A stretch of DNA of 47,587 nt from Lachnospiraceae bacterium UBA1683 (GCA_002320245.1 DCKD01000047.1:1-47587), one strand, 5' to 3'; shown: positions 34,327-42,990, counted from the first letter of the stretch. The notes: generated from the letters alone by a model not told the origin. Translations and numbers: made by a program.

Positions 34327-35262
34327 TTAATTTATATTCGCTCTGCCAGTACGCCGAATAACCTTCTCTATATCTGCTACCGTCTGTACGTTATACACAT
34401 TTACATCACGGTTTATTTTTCTCATAAAGCCAGCCAGTGTCCTGCCCGGACCAATTTCCACAAAGGTATCCACACCGTCTGCAATCATCCGCTCCACGCT
34501 CTGCTGCCATCTGACCGATGAACAGATTTGTCTGGACAGTAAGTCTTTTGTCTGGCTGCTGTCAGTCACAAATTCTGCTGTCACATTTGTCACGTACGGA
34601 ATCGTAAGCGGTGCAACCGCCACATCCGCTAACACCCTGCTCAGCTTTTTCCCTGCCTCATTAAGCATTGCCGAGTGGAACGATCCGCTCACATTCAGTT
34701 CTATCACTCGCTTTGCTCCTGCATTTTTCAGCTTTTCTCCTGCCTCTTCCACTGCTGCTTTCACACCGGTAATGACAATCTGTCCCGGACAGTTATAGTT
34801 TGCCACACTGACGCCTTCGATTCCGGCGATTGCCGCATCGACCTCGTCACTGGCAAGCCCAAGCACTGCCGCCATGCCGCCCAGCCCCGCCGGGACCGCC
34901 TGTTCCATCAGGATTCCACGTGTACGGACGGTTGTGACAGCATCCTTCAGCGTCATACCTCCTGCCACTTCAATGGCGCAATATTCACCCAGACTTAAAC
35001 CTGCTGTCACATTTGGATGCAGCCCGTTTTCCTCGAGTACCTTTTCCATTGCAAGACAGGTCGTCACAAGCGCAGCCTGTGTATATTCAGTCAAATCTAA
35101 TCTGTCATTTTCCTCAAAACAAAGCTCTCTCATATCCAGAGCGAGCCATTCAGAAGCCTTATCAAATACCTGTTTTGCAGTGTCATATGTATCATAAAAA
35201 TCTTTTCCCATTCCGGCTTTCTGGGCGCCCTGACCAGGAAAAATAAATGCTGCTTTACTCAT
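34327..35262 (-). CDS. fabD: Malonyl-CoA:ACP transacylase FabD
   Basis: 311 residues. FPGQGAQKAGMGKDFYD at the N-terminus, catalytic Ser in TAGLSLGEYCA, His in VSGSFHSAML. It moves malonyl to ACP. Its start overlaps the fabK stop by 8 bases, suggesting coupling. Confidence 0.96.
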   Translation of the reverse strand: MSKAAFIFPGQGAQKAGMGKDFYDTYDTAKQVFDKASEWLALDMRELCFEENDRLDLTEYTQAALVTTCLAMEKVLEENGLHPNVTAGLSLGEYCAIEVAGGMTLKDAVTTVRTRGILMEQAVPAGLGGMAAVLGLASDEVDAAIAGIEGVSVANYNCPGQIVITGVKAAVEEAGEKLKNAGAKRVIELNVSGSFHSAMLNEAGKKLSRVLADVAVAPLTIPYVTNVTAEFVTDSSQTKDLLSRQICSSVRWQQSVERMIADGVDTFVEIGPGRTLAGFMRKINRDVNVYNVQTVADIEKVIRRTGRANIN

Positions 35263-36193
35263 AGATGGATGTTCCTTTCAACAATGTATCTGCCTCGCCT
35301 GCCAGTTTCTGAATCAACTGCGCACAGCTCATTTTTTCTTTGACCATACCTGCGCTCTGTCCTGCCATAACGCTTCCGGTATTCACATCTCCGTCTACAA
35401 CGGCCTTCCGAAGCCCTCCAAGCGTCATTTTTTCTAGCTCCTCAAACGGCACGCCTTCCGCCTCTTTTTTCAGATATTCTCTTGTCATCTGGTTGCGCAG
35501 CGCCCGCACGGGATGCCCGGTTGTCCGTCCGGTTACTTTCGTATCAATATCTTTTGCCTTGATAATTCTGTCCTTGTAATTCTCATGCACCTGAGATTCC
35601 GTAGTCACAACAAAATGAGTTCCTACCTGAACTGCTTTCGCTCCCAGCATAAATGCAGCCGCGACACCTCTTCCGTCTGCAATTCCTCCGGCAGCAATGA
35701 CCGGAATCTCCACGGCATCCGCAGTCTGGGGAACCAGTACCATCGTCGTAGATTCTCCGATATGCCCGCCTGCCTCACAGCCCTCTGCCACAATGGCATC
35801 CGCACCGTTTCTCTCCATGCGGACTGCCTGCGCTACGGAGGCAACGACCGGAATCACCTTCACTCCGGCCTCTTTCCACATGGTCATATATTTTTCCGGA
35901 TTTCCTGCCCCGGTCGTTACAACCGGCACCTGTTCTTCCACGATTACTTTTGCAACCTCATCTGCATATGGGCTCATCAGCATGATATTCACACCAAATG
36001 GTTTCTTCGTGAGTTTCCTTACTTCTCTTACTTGTTCACGAACCCACTCTGCCGGAGCGCTTGCCGCCCCGATGAGTCCCAATCCGCCTGCCTCTGATAC
36101 TGCGGCGGCCAGATGGTATTCTGCCACCCATGCCATACCGCCCTGAACGATGGGATATTCGATTCCAAGTAATTCGGTAATTTCCGTTTTCAT
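35255..36193 (-). CDS. fabK: Enoyl-ACP reductase II FabK
   Basis: 312 residues, FMN-dependent TIM barrel of the nitronate-monooxygenase superfamily. PIVQGGMAWVA at the start, GVNIMLMSPYADE, VTTGAGNPEKY, AEGCEAGGHIGE, PVIAAGGIADGRG and MLGAKAVQVGTHF are typical of FabK. It catalyses the last step of each elongation cycle. FabK replaces FabI here, so the pathway should tolerate triclosan. GGAGG precedes the ATG. Confidence 0.95.
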   Translation of the reverse strand: MKTEITELLGIEYPIVQGGMAWVAEYHLAAAVSEAGGLGLIGAASAPAEWVREQVREVRKLTKKPFGVNIMLMSPYADEVAKVIVEEQVPVVTTGAGNPEKYMTMWKEAGVKVIPVVASVAQAVRMERNGADAIVAEGCEAGGHIGESTTMVLVPQTADAVEIPVIAAGGIADGRGVAAAFMLGAKAVQVGTHFVVTTESQVHENYKDRIIKAKDIDTKVTGRTTGHPVRALRNQMTREYLKKEAEGVPFEELEKMTLGGLRKAVVDGDVNTGSVMAGQSAGMVKEKMSCAQLIQKLAGEADTLLKGTSIYE

Positions 36194-36220
36194 ATGGTTT
36201 GTCGCCTCCTATAATGTCTA

Positions 36221-36448
36221 TTATGCCTGAAGCTTTTTGATTTCTGCCTCAATGTCCCCGATTGTCTTGATATTTTCAAGCTCTTCTGTCTCGATTTTTA
36301 CATCAAACTCCTCCTCTACTGCCATAACCATCTCAAATAAATCCAGAGAGTCCGCTTCAAGGTCTTCCTTGAACGTTGTCTCCGCTGTCAGTGTATCTGC
36401 CTCTACTCCTAATGAATCTGCTACGATTTCTTTGATTTTTTCTAACAT
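36221..36448 (-). CDS. acpP: Acyl carrier protein
   Basis: 75 residues from ATG 36448 (AAGGAG 9 bases upstream; the frame upstream to 36499 is leader). The phosphopantetheine Ser is in EADSLDLFEMVMAVEEEF. It sits between fabH and fabK. Confidence 0.95.
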   Translation of the reverse strand: MLEKIKEIVADSLGVEADTLTAETTFKEDLEADSLDLFEMVMAVEEEFDVKIETEELENIKTIGDIEAEIKKLQA

Positions 36449-36492
36449 ATTTTTGTTCTCCTTTTTCATTTTTTCATTTTTTGATTTTTGAA

Positions 36493-37458
36493 TTACCATT
36501 GAATTAAGCTTGCACCGTAAGAAAGCCCTGCGCCAAACCCGGCGAGAATGACATGTTCTCCGGCTCTGAGTTCTCCTTTTTTATTCAACTCATCCAATAA
36601 AATCGGGATACTGGCAGACGATGTGTTGCCATACTCTCCCATATTCACCGGGAACTTTCCGATATCCTCTTTCAGCCGCTTTGCAACTGAACGGACAATC
36701 CGCTCATTCGCCTGATGCAGCACAAAATATTTTACTTCATCCGGCTGCATTCCTTCCCGGTCAAGCAGCTCCCGGATAACTTCCGGCACCTTCGAAACCG
36801 CAAACTTGAACACTTCCCGTCCATCCATCTGCATATACGTCTCGGCTGCTTTTGGTTGTTCTTCAAACTGTTTCTGATTCCGGCTGCTGCATGTCAGTAC
36901 ATTACCGCCATTTCCGGCTGAATATGTAACCTGCGCATAATGACCGGTTTCCCCTGCACGTACGACTGCTGCTCCGGCTCCGTCCCCAAACAGGATACAT
37001 GTAGAACGTTCCTGCCAGTTCACGAGATTGGAAAGGCTTTCTGCACCGATTACGACTACATTTTTATAAATCCCCTGTCCAATAAACGCCTGCGCCGTAT
37101 TCAATGCAAATATGAAGCCGGTGCATGCCGCGTTTACATCCATGCACGTCGCATTCACCGCGCCGATTTTTTTCTGCACCTCACAGGAGGTGCTCGGCAT
37201 AATCCTCTCCGGAGAAATCGTTGCTACGAGAATCAAATCCACCTCGTCCGGCGCAAGGGATGCATCTGCAAGTGCAGCTTTCGCCGCCTCCGCCGCCATG
37301 TATGAGGTCGTCTCCTCCCCGCTGGCAATATGCCTTCTCACGACACCGGTGCGCTCCTGAATCCATTCATCATTCGTATCCACCATCTCAGACAACTTAT
37401 TGTTGTCCCATGCCACTTTTGGAATGTAAGAACCAGTTCCGCATATTCTTCCTATCAT
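36493..37458 (-). CDS. fabH: 3-oxoacyl-ACP synthase III FabH
   Basis: 321 residues. Catalytic Cys in DVNAACTGFIFAL, His in FVLHQANERI, Asn in GEYGNTSSASIP; ends GAGLSYGASLIQW. It starts chains by condensing acyl-CoA with malonyl-ACP. First gene of the operon, directly behind a strong promoter with a FabT-like operator. Confidence 0.96.
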   Translation of the reverse strand: MIGRICGTGSYIPKVAWDNNKLSEMVDTNDEWIQERTGVVRRHIASGEETTSYMAAEAAKAALADASLAPDEVDLILVATISPERIMPSTSCEVQKKIGAVNATCMDVNAACTGFIFALNTAQAFIGQGIYKNVVVIGAESLSNLVNWQERSTCILFGDGAGAAVVRAGETGHYAQVTYSAGNGGNVLTCSSRNQKQFEEQPKAAETYMQMDGREVFKFAVSKVPEVIRELLDREGMQPDEVKYFVLHQANERIVRSVAKRLKEDIGKFPVNMGEYGNTSSASIPILLDELNKKGELRAGEHVILAGFGAGLSYGASLIQW

Positions 37459-37495
37459 AGTCCTCTTCCTGTCAATTGTTTTTATTTTAAAATGT

Positions 37496-37535
37496 TTTGA
37501 CTATCAAATTATATCATCATAAAACTATTTGTCAA
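37496..37535 (-). promoter_or_regulatory. fabH promoter with FabT-like operator
   Basis: On the minus strand: TTGACA, 16 bases, TATAAT, then the palindrome TTTGATAGTCAAA (37496-37508), which touches the -10. This closely fits the FabT consensus (TTTGAtnaTCAAA). A repressor there would block polymerase. The MarR/FabT-like gene beyond accDA is the likely binder. Confidence 0.85.
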
Positions 37536-37564
37536 GCTGTTTTTTATGAAAACAGAAACGAAAA

Positions 37565-37623
37565 TGCGGCGGATGCATACCGGCTACGATACGATAAATC
37601 GTAACCGGTATGCATCCGCCGCA
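37565..37623 (-). terminator. Very long GC-rich hairpin between the aldehyde dehydrogenase gene and fabH
   Basis: Perfect 19-bp arms, TGCGGCGGATGCATACCGG and its complement (37605-37623), with inner ACGAT/ATCGT. On the minus strand TTTT follows. It would stop transcription from the aldehyde dehydrogenase gene before the fab promoter. The arm is much longer than a usual terminator, so it may be a repeat element. Confidence 0.7.
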
Positions 37624-37682
37624 CTCTCTTTTCCACATGTACAGAGAATCTGTCAGGCTGCGCAGGCTCATTGACAGGTCTC

Positions 37683-39053
37683 TCATCTCATAACCTTCTT
37701 AAGTATCTTCAAATGTTTCTTAAACGGTGGATACCGCAAATACACATCCACCAAATTAGACTTTTTCATCATACTCTTCTGATGTGTAAACGTATCATAA
37801 CTGTTTTTTCCGTGGTACTGCCCCATACCGCTTTCCCCCACACCGCCGAATGGCATATTCGGATTTGACAGATGAATGATTGTATCATTGATACATCCGC
37901 CTCCAAATGATACTGTCCGGATTGCGTATGCTTCATTTTTCTTACTTGTCGTAAAATAGTAGAATGCAAGTGGTTTCGGGTGTTCTTCTATCACAGCAAA
38001 CACATCCTTGAGCTTATCAAATTCCATAACCGGCAGCAATGGTCCAAAGATTTCTTCCCTCATAACAGCATCTTCCCATGTAATATCATCCAGAATCGTA
38101 GGCGCTATTTTCAAAGATTCCCTGGAATACCCACCGCCCGCCACGATATGCCCGCTCTCCATCAATCCAAGTAACCGCTCAAAATGTTTCTCATTGATAA
38201 TCTTAGGCAGTTTTTCTCCCTCCAATGGATACTCTCCATAAAAGGCTGTAATATATTTTTTCATTTCCCGCATCAGTTCTGCCTTCACACTTTTATGCAC
38301 GAGAAGATAATCCGGCGCCACACATGTCTGGCCGGCATTCAGAAATTTTCCCCAGACAATGCGTTTCGCAGCCAGTTTTACATTTGCTGTTTTATCTACG
38401 ACACATGGACTTTTTCCTCCTAGCTCCAGCGAAACCGGAGTCAGATGTCTGGACGCAGCCTCCATCACAATCCTTCCGACCTTCGGACTTCCCGTAAAGA
38501 AAATATAATCGAACTTCTCATCCAACAAAGACCGGTTTTGCGCTCTGCCCCCGCGCACAACCGCAACATACTCCTCCCGGAATACCTCCCTGATTATCTT
38601 TTCTATAATTTCAGAAGTGTGGAATGAATATTCGGAAGGCTTTACCACACAGCAATTGCCCCCTGCAAGCGCACCAACAAGCGGTGCCATCGCAAGCTGG
38701 AACGGATAGTTCCATGGTGACATAATCAATACAGATCCATATGGTTCTGTATAAATATAGCTAGAGGATGGGAAGTGAATGATTGGAGTTTTCACCCTCC
38801 TCGGTTTTGCCCATCCCGGCAAATGTTTCACCGTGTACCGAATCTCCTCCAATACAATTCCAATCTCCGTCTCGTAAGACTCAAATGCAGATTTATTCAA
38901 ATCAAGCCTTAGAGCAGATAATATCTCCTCTTCATGTCTTTTGATAGAATCCTGAAGCGCACACAGCTTTGTTATCCGGAATGCAACATCCTTTGTTTTT
39001 CCTGTGCCGAAGAATGCCCTCTGCAGCATAATTGTTTGTTTCATCTCGCTCAT
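37683..39053 (-). CDS. Aldehyde dehydrogenase, class 3-like
   Basis: 456 residues. Conserved Asn in SPWNYPFQLAM, Gly-rich FFTGSPKVGRIV, Glu in LELGGKSPCVV, catalytic Cys in NAGQTCVAPDY, and EEIFGPLLPV. The layout and the short N-terminus fit the ALDH3 group. It oxidises fatty or aromatic aldehydes to acids with NAD(P). GGAGG precedes the ATG. It lies next to the fab operon but has its own unit. Confidence 0.92.
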   Translation of the reverse strand: MSEMKQTIMLQRAFFGTGKTKDVAFRITKLCALQDSIKRHEEEILSALRLDLNKSAFESYETEIGIVLEEIRYTVKHLPGWAKPRRVKTPIIHFPSSSYIYTEPYGSVLIMSPWNYPFQLAMAPLVGALAGGNCCVVKPSEYSFHTSEIIEKIIREVFREEYVAVVRGGRAQNRSLLDEKFDYIFFTGSPKVGRIVMEAASRHLTPVSLELGGKSPCVVDKTANVKLAAKRIVWGKFLNAGQTCVAPDYLLVHKSVKAELMREMKKYITAFYGEYPLEGEKLPKIINEKHFERLLGLMESGHIVAGGGYSRESLKIAPTILDDITWEDAVMREEIFGPLLPVMEFDKLKDVFAVIEEHPKPLAFYYFTTSKKNEAYAIRTVSFGGGCINDTIIHLSNPNMPFGGVGESGMGQYHGKNSYDTFTHQKSMMKKSNLVDVYLRYPPFKKHLKILKKVMR

Positions 39054-39252
39054 ACCATTCCTCCCTGCTTTTTATGCCCCTTATTATACAGAGAATTCCC
39101 TCTTCTGTAAATTATCTGTTGACACTCCCCATAGCTAAAGCAAGAGGTTTTACCGGCTTAACCGATAATATTTTTATGCTTCTACAATCATGAGGCACTT
39201 TATTGTGACGGTTTAGCCTGTCTGCCGGACTGTTGCCATCTGCCGCTATCTG
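39054..39252. other. Gap with possible IS200/IS605-type end
   Basis: About 200 bases. On the minus strand CTTGCTTTAGCTATGGGGAG followed by TGTCAA (39118-39143) resembles, from memory, the right end of Firmicute IS200/IS605-TnpB elements. No transposase or TnpB is present here. Nothing else is recognised. Confidence 0.3.
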
Positions 39253-39495
39253 TTACTGTTTCCCCGCTGACGAAGTATCATTTCCCGCAAGATACGTCAT
39301 TGGATTCACTGCGACACCATTTTCCTCAACCTGAAAATGCAGGTGATTCCCTGTAGAATTGCCTGTTGTCCCGGACAGTCCAATCTGCTGCCCTTTTTCA
39401 ATATGCTGTCCGGCTTCCACGTAAATCTTATCATGATGCATATACTTGGTCACAAGACCATTTCCATGGTCAATTATAACCTGCAAATGTTCCAA
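39253..39495 (-). pseudogene. M23 metallopeptidase fragment
   Basis: 80 codons matching only the C-terminal half of an M23 (LytM) domain: VIIDHGNGLVTKYMHHDKI, then GLSGTTGNSTGNHLHFQV with the HxH zinc pair. The upstream half with the first His and Asp ligands is gone, and an in-frame TGA precedes it. It is a remnant of a peptidoglycan hydrolase and should be inactive. Confidence 0.8.
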
Positions 39496-39504
39496 TCATA
39501 TTGC

Positions 39505-39600
39505 TTACTGCTCCAGTGTCATATCATCCAAACGATATAAGTCATAGGTTTCCATCTGCTGAATGAGATTCTGTGAATAGGTAAGGCTTGTTGCCCATCT
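39505..39600 (-). pseudogene. Glucosaminidase C-terminal fragment
   Basis: 31 codons and a stop: WATSLTYSQNLIQQMETYDLYRLD matches the end of FlgJ/LytG-type glucosaminidase domains (usual form: YATDPNYASKI...YNLYKYD). It ends 9 bases before the M23 fragment, so the two may come from one cell-wall hydrolase locus. It breaks off at 39600. Confidence 0.6.
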
Positions 39601-39608
39601 GTACCCGG

Positions 39609-39758
39609 ATTATCAAGCGGATTGCCGGGATAAGTGGTAACGGTGGGGAATTTTACCTGCTTGGAGACAATTCCGCGGTTTCCATTGATTCCAGAACCTT
39701 TGGTTATATAGAAAAAGAAGCATTGAATGGGAAAGTATTATTTGCCATCCATTTATAA
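39609..39758 (+). pseudogene. Signal peptidase I fragment with internal deletion
   Basis: The forward frame reads IIKRIAGISGN, then directly GGEFYLLGDNSAVSIDSRTFGY and EKEALNGKVLF, then TAA. These are the family motifs around the catalytic Lys (IKR) and box E (GDN..SIDSR). The roughly 40-50 residues normally between them are missing, as are the N-terminal membrane helix and catalytic Ser. Clearly a relic. Confidence 0.75.
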
Positions 39759-39788
39759 ATGAGCTGAAACAGCAGAAAGGAAACACAC

Positions 39789-40115
39789 ATGAACGAACTT
39801 CAGGAAATCACAGATTATATCCATTCTATGAAAATAAAGAAAACCATATTTGGCGGCTATGAACGTGAGGATGTGCTCGTTAAGATGGGAGAACTTACCA
39901 GTATGTTCCAACGGTACATAGATGAACTCCGAAAAGAAGAACAGGAAAAGCAAAAACAATATCAGATTCAGCTCGGTGCATATGAAGAAAAATATTCGGG
40001 ACTGCTTGCTGTCACCGAACAGTTTTCACAGATGCGGGAAACCCTCCATGATTTAGAAAAAAATCTCACAGATGCGGAAGCACTTATTAAAAATGAAACC
40101 GATAAATCTGAATAA
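39789..40115 (+). CDS. Coiled-coil hypothetical protein
   Basis: 108 residues. The N-terminal part (KKTIFGGYEREDVLVKMGEL) loosely resembles the DivIVA/GpsB start, followed by a long Glu/Lys/Gln coiled coil (about 45-100). GAAAGGAAA lies upstream of the ATG. It begins 30 bases after the signal peptidase relic. Function unknown; it may belong to the same lost element. Confidence 0.6.
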   Translation: MNELQEITDYIHSMKIKKTIFGGYEREDVLVKMGELTSMFQRYIDELRKEEQEKQKQYQIQLGAYEEKYSGLLAVTEQFSQMRETLHDLEKNLTDAEALIKNETDKSE

Positions 40116-40117
40116 CC

Positions 40118-40136
40118 CCCGTGTTGACTTGTACAC
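40118..40136 (+). terminator. Hairpin after the coiled-coil gene
   Basis: CCGTGT/ACACGG around a short loop, directly after the stop codon; no good U-tract. Confidence 0.35.
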
Positions 40137-40238
40137 GGAGGCTACTCAGGTTTATGGTTCCTATGCCATATTTTCCTGCATTTCTTTGTCATTCAAAGGA
40201 CTGTCCCACTCATCTTTAGCATAAGACCGCGGAGTGAA

Positions 40239-41207
40239 TTATGCTAATTGTGAATTTCCACACACGTCTGGCCTACGGCGCCGGATACTTGCAAACACCG
40301 AACCCGAAATGTTATGCCATACACTGAAAATTGCGCCCGGAAGGGTAGCCAGTGGATTTGCTGCAAAGTTCGCTGCCGCGAGCGACACCGCAAGCCCGCT
40401 GTTCTGCATTCCGACCTCAATTGCAATTGCCGTCGCTCTGGAATACTCTACCTTGAGCACCTTTGCAGCCAAAAGACCCAGTCCCATTCCACACAGATTG
40501 TGCAATGCAACCACACCTAACACCAGTGCGCCGCAGCTCACTATTTTTTCTGCATTTACTGAAACAATTCCACAGATAATCATTACAATTGACACGACTG
40601 AAATAATCGGCAATATATCTGAAATCTTCTGAATCTGGCATCCAAATAAGGTGCGGATGAGGATTCCCAAAAGAACCGGAACCAGAATCACTTTCACGAC
40701 CGACAGTACCATCGCCCAGAATGATACCTGTACCCAGGCTCCCGCCAGAATATATACCAAAAGCGGAGTCATCAGTGGTGCAGCCAGTGTGGATACAATT
40801 GTCATACCTACGGAAAGCGCTACATCGCCTCCTGCAATGTAAGTGATGACATTACTTGCAGTTCCTCCCGGACAGCAGCCCACCAGTATCACACCGATTA
40901 CCAAATCTTCCGGTAAATGAAAAACAACTGCCAGAATCCATGCAACAAGCGGCATTACCGTGTACTGTGCCACGCAGCCGATAATCACCTCTCTCGGATG
41001 TGAAAACACAACCTGAAAGTCACCCATTTTTATCGTAAGTCCCATGCCAAACATGGCAATTCCAAGAAACACCGAAGTGTAATCAACCGTCCATGCAAAT
41101 CCGTCCCGCCAGAAAAATGCCAGGACAGAAAAGCAGATAATGATGATTCCAATATATTTTGTCAGAAAAGAACTAACCTTTCCGATTCTCTTCATTGCAT
41201 TTTCCAT
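40239..41207 (-). CDS. BASS-family transporter, probable pantoate/ketopantoate carrier
   Basis: 322 residues with about nine membrane helices. Bile-acid:sodium symporter family signatures: LGIAMFGMGLTIK, VGCCPGGTASNVITYIAGGDVALSV, EVGMQNSGLAVSLA. It follows panD-panC by 3 bases, and GAGGTG inside the panC end is its ribosome site. In Salmonella the BASS protein PanS moves ketopantoate, so a role in pantoate exchange is a reasonable inference. The last about 15 residues (SIRRRRPDVCGNSQLA) do not look like the family, so the 3' end may have been altered. Confidence 0.85.
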   Translation of the reverse strand: MENAMKRIGKVSSFLTKYIGIIIICFSVLAFFWRDGFAWTVDYTSVFLGIAMFGMGLTIKMGDFQVVFSHPREVIIGCVAQYTVMPLVAWILAVVFHLPEDLVIGVILVGCCPGGTASNVITYIAGGDVALSVGMTIVSTLAAPLMTPLLVYILAGAWVQVSFWAMVLSVVKVILVPVLLGILIRTLFGCQIQKISDILPIISVVSIVMIICGIVSVNAEKIVSCGALVLGVVALHNLCGMGLGLLAAKVLKVEYSRATAIAIEVGMQNSGLAVSLAAANFAANPLATLPGAIFSVWHNISGSVFASIRRRRPDVCGNSQLA

Positions 41208-41210
41208 AGC

Positions 41211-42050
41211 CTACACCTCGTAACTGAAATTATCAATCAGACGAGTCTTTCCGATATAGACCGCCATTGCTACAAGTACATCTTTTTCTGCCTTCTCCAC
41301 CGGCTGCATCGTCAAAGCATCTACCATGGATACATAGTCGATTTCCGCAAGCGGTTCCGCCTCAATGATTGCTTTCATCTCGGTAAGCACGTCCTGTGCA
41401 GCAGCTCCCGCATGAATTACCTCCTGCCCCTTTTTCACTGCTCTGGACAGACAGAGTGCTGCTTTTCTCTCGTTTTCATCCAAATATGTATTTCTTGAAG
41501 ATTTCGCAAGGCCATCCGCCTCCCGCACTATCGGACAGCCAACAATCTGAATGTCAAAATTCAAATCCTCCACCATCTTACGGATGATTGCAAGCTGCTG
41601 TGCATCCTTCTGCCCAAAATACGCCCGATCCGGTGCCACAATATTGAATAGCTTCGACACAACCGTGCAGACACCTTTAAAATGGATTGGCCTTGTTTTC
41701 CCACAGAGCGTCTCGGAAAGTAAATCAATATTCACAAATGCGTGTGGATTGCTGTACATATTTTCCGGCTCCGGATTGAAAATCAAATCTGCCCCGAGAC
41801 CTTCACATAATGCACTGTCACGTGCAAAATCCCGCGGATATGCCTCTAAATCTTCGGTTGGTCCAAACTGTGTCGGATTAACGAAGTCCGATACCACAAC
41901 GATATCATTCTCCTCGCGGCATCTCTGAATCAGACTTGCGTGTCCCTCGTGTAAAAATCCCATCGTAGGCACCAGACCGATTGACTTACCTTCCTTCTTC
42001 CAGTTTTTCACCAGGTTTCTTGTTTCTTCTACTGTTTTTGTTACCTGCAT
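41211..42050 (-). CDS. panC: Pantothenate synthetase PanC
   Basis: 279 residues. ATP site PTMGFLHEGHASLI, then SDFVNPTQFGPTEDLEAYPRD, GQKDAQQLAIIRKM, and ADGLAKSSRNTYL. It joins pantoate to beta-alanine. GAGGAG precedes the ATG. It follows panD by 54 bases. Confidence 0.97.
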   Translation of the reverse strand: MQVTKTVEETRNLVKNWKKEGKSIGLVPTMGFLHEGHASLIQRCREENDIVVVSDFVNPTQFGPTEDLEAYPRDFARDSALCEGLGADLIFNPEPENMYSNPHAFVNIDLLSETLCGKTRPIHFKGVCTVVSKLFNIVAPDRAYFGQKDAQQLAIIRKMVEDLNFDIQIVGCPIVREADGLAKSSRNTYLDENERKAALCLSRAVKKGQEVIHAGAAAQDVLTEMKAIIEAEPLAEIDYVSMVDALTMQPVEKAEKDVLVAMAVYIGKTRLIDNFSYEV

Positions 42051-42104
42051 TTTATGATTCTCCTCTTTTTTGGATTCGGAGATAGCCTCTTAACTAATTC
42101 ACTG

Positions 42105-42497
42105 TTATTCCATATCTTTTAACAAACCATGCTTTTCATAGCTGGTTATCCGGCTAATCTTATTCTCCTCATCCACAAAGACTACCGCAGGTCTATGTAT
42201 TTTTGCTTCGTCCGGCTCATAACTTCCATAAGCCATAATAATCACTTTATCACCCGTACTTACACATCTTGCCGCTGCGCCATTTAAGCATATCATTCCA
42301 CTTCCGGGCTCGCCACAGATGGCATACGTCTCAAACCGGCTGCCATTGTTGACATCCACAATCTGGACCTTCTCATATTCCAGAATCCCCGCTGCTTTCA
42401 GCAGCTCCTCATCAATCGTGATACTTCCCACATAATCCAGTTGTGCCTGGACAACCGTAGCACGATGAATCTTACCTTTTAACATCTCAATTGTCAT
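42105..42497 (-). CDS. panD: Aspartate 1-decarboxylase PanD
   Basis: 130 residues from ATG 42497 (AAGGAAG upstream). The self-cleavage site Gly24-Ser25 is in DYVGSITIDEELL, which yields the pyruvoyl cofactor. Makes beta-alanine for PanC. No panB or panE is in the window, so pantoate may be made elsewhere or imported. Confidence 0.96.
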   Translation of the reverse strand: MTIEMLKGKIHRATVVQAQLDYVGSITIDEELLKAAGILEYEKVQIVDVNNGSRFETYAICGEPGSGMICLNGAAARCVSTGDKVIIMAYGSYEPDEAKIHRPAVVFVDEENKISRITSYEKHGLLKDME

Positions 42498-42520
42498 TTC
42501 ATACTTCCTTTCCCTACAAG

Positions 42521-42553
42521 GGGGACTGTCCCTTCTGACAGGGGACTGTCCCC
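42521..42553. repeat. Tandem GGGGACTGTCCC palindromes in the panD leader
   Basis: GGGGACTGTCCC at 42521-42532 and GGGGACTGTCCCC at 42541-42553, 20 bases apart. Each is a near-perfect palindrome. A related GGGACGGTCCC occurs near 20580. It may be an operator pair or part of a dispersed element. Confidence 0.55.
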
Positions 42554-42863
42554 TTTTACAAAAAAGCACCTTCAGGGCATAGTACGGCTCCGAAAATGCT
42601 TTTATATCTTTCATATTCCTGAGTCTTATTTTGTGTAACTGTCCTAAACAATTACCGTATTCAAATATAAGCTCTTCTTCATTATAAGATGTAATACCAG
42701 TGAATCAGACAGAGTATAGCTTTGCCCGCAAATACTATCTCCGTTGTCCATTATAGCCACGGTAACATTCGTTTGTCAACAGTAATCCGATATCTTTCGC
42801 ATAACACTATTGCAATTCGAAGCCCGTATATTTATAATAGGATGTGTAAAATAATATTGATTA

Positions 42864-42948
42864 TAGGGGAGCTGGTAAACCGGCTGAGAGGGAACTGCAT
42901 TTGTTTCGACCCATAACCTGATTTGGATAATGCCAACGTAGGGACACA
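42864..42948 (+). ncRNA. TPP riboswitch (THI element)
   Basis: Conserved blocks in order: GGGGAGC, CGGCTGAGAGGG, then ACCTGATTTGGATAATGCC and AACGTAGGGA. They match the thiamine pyrophosphate aptamer. It precedes a terminator hairpin and thiC, so thiamine should switch thiC off. Confidence 0.95.
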
Positions 42949-42964
42949 TAACATCGATTTGATT

Positions 42965-42990
42965 GAGATGCCTGCGTGCATCTCTTTTTT
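42965..42990 (+). terminator. Riboswitch expression-platform terminator
   Basis: GAGATGC/GCATCTC, a perfect 7-bp stem with a 6-base loop, followed by six T, 20 bases after the aptamer. Indicates control by premature termination. Confidence 0.88.
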
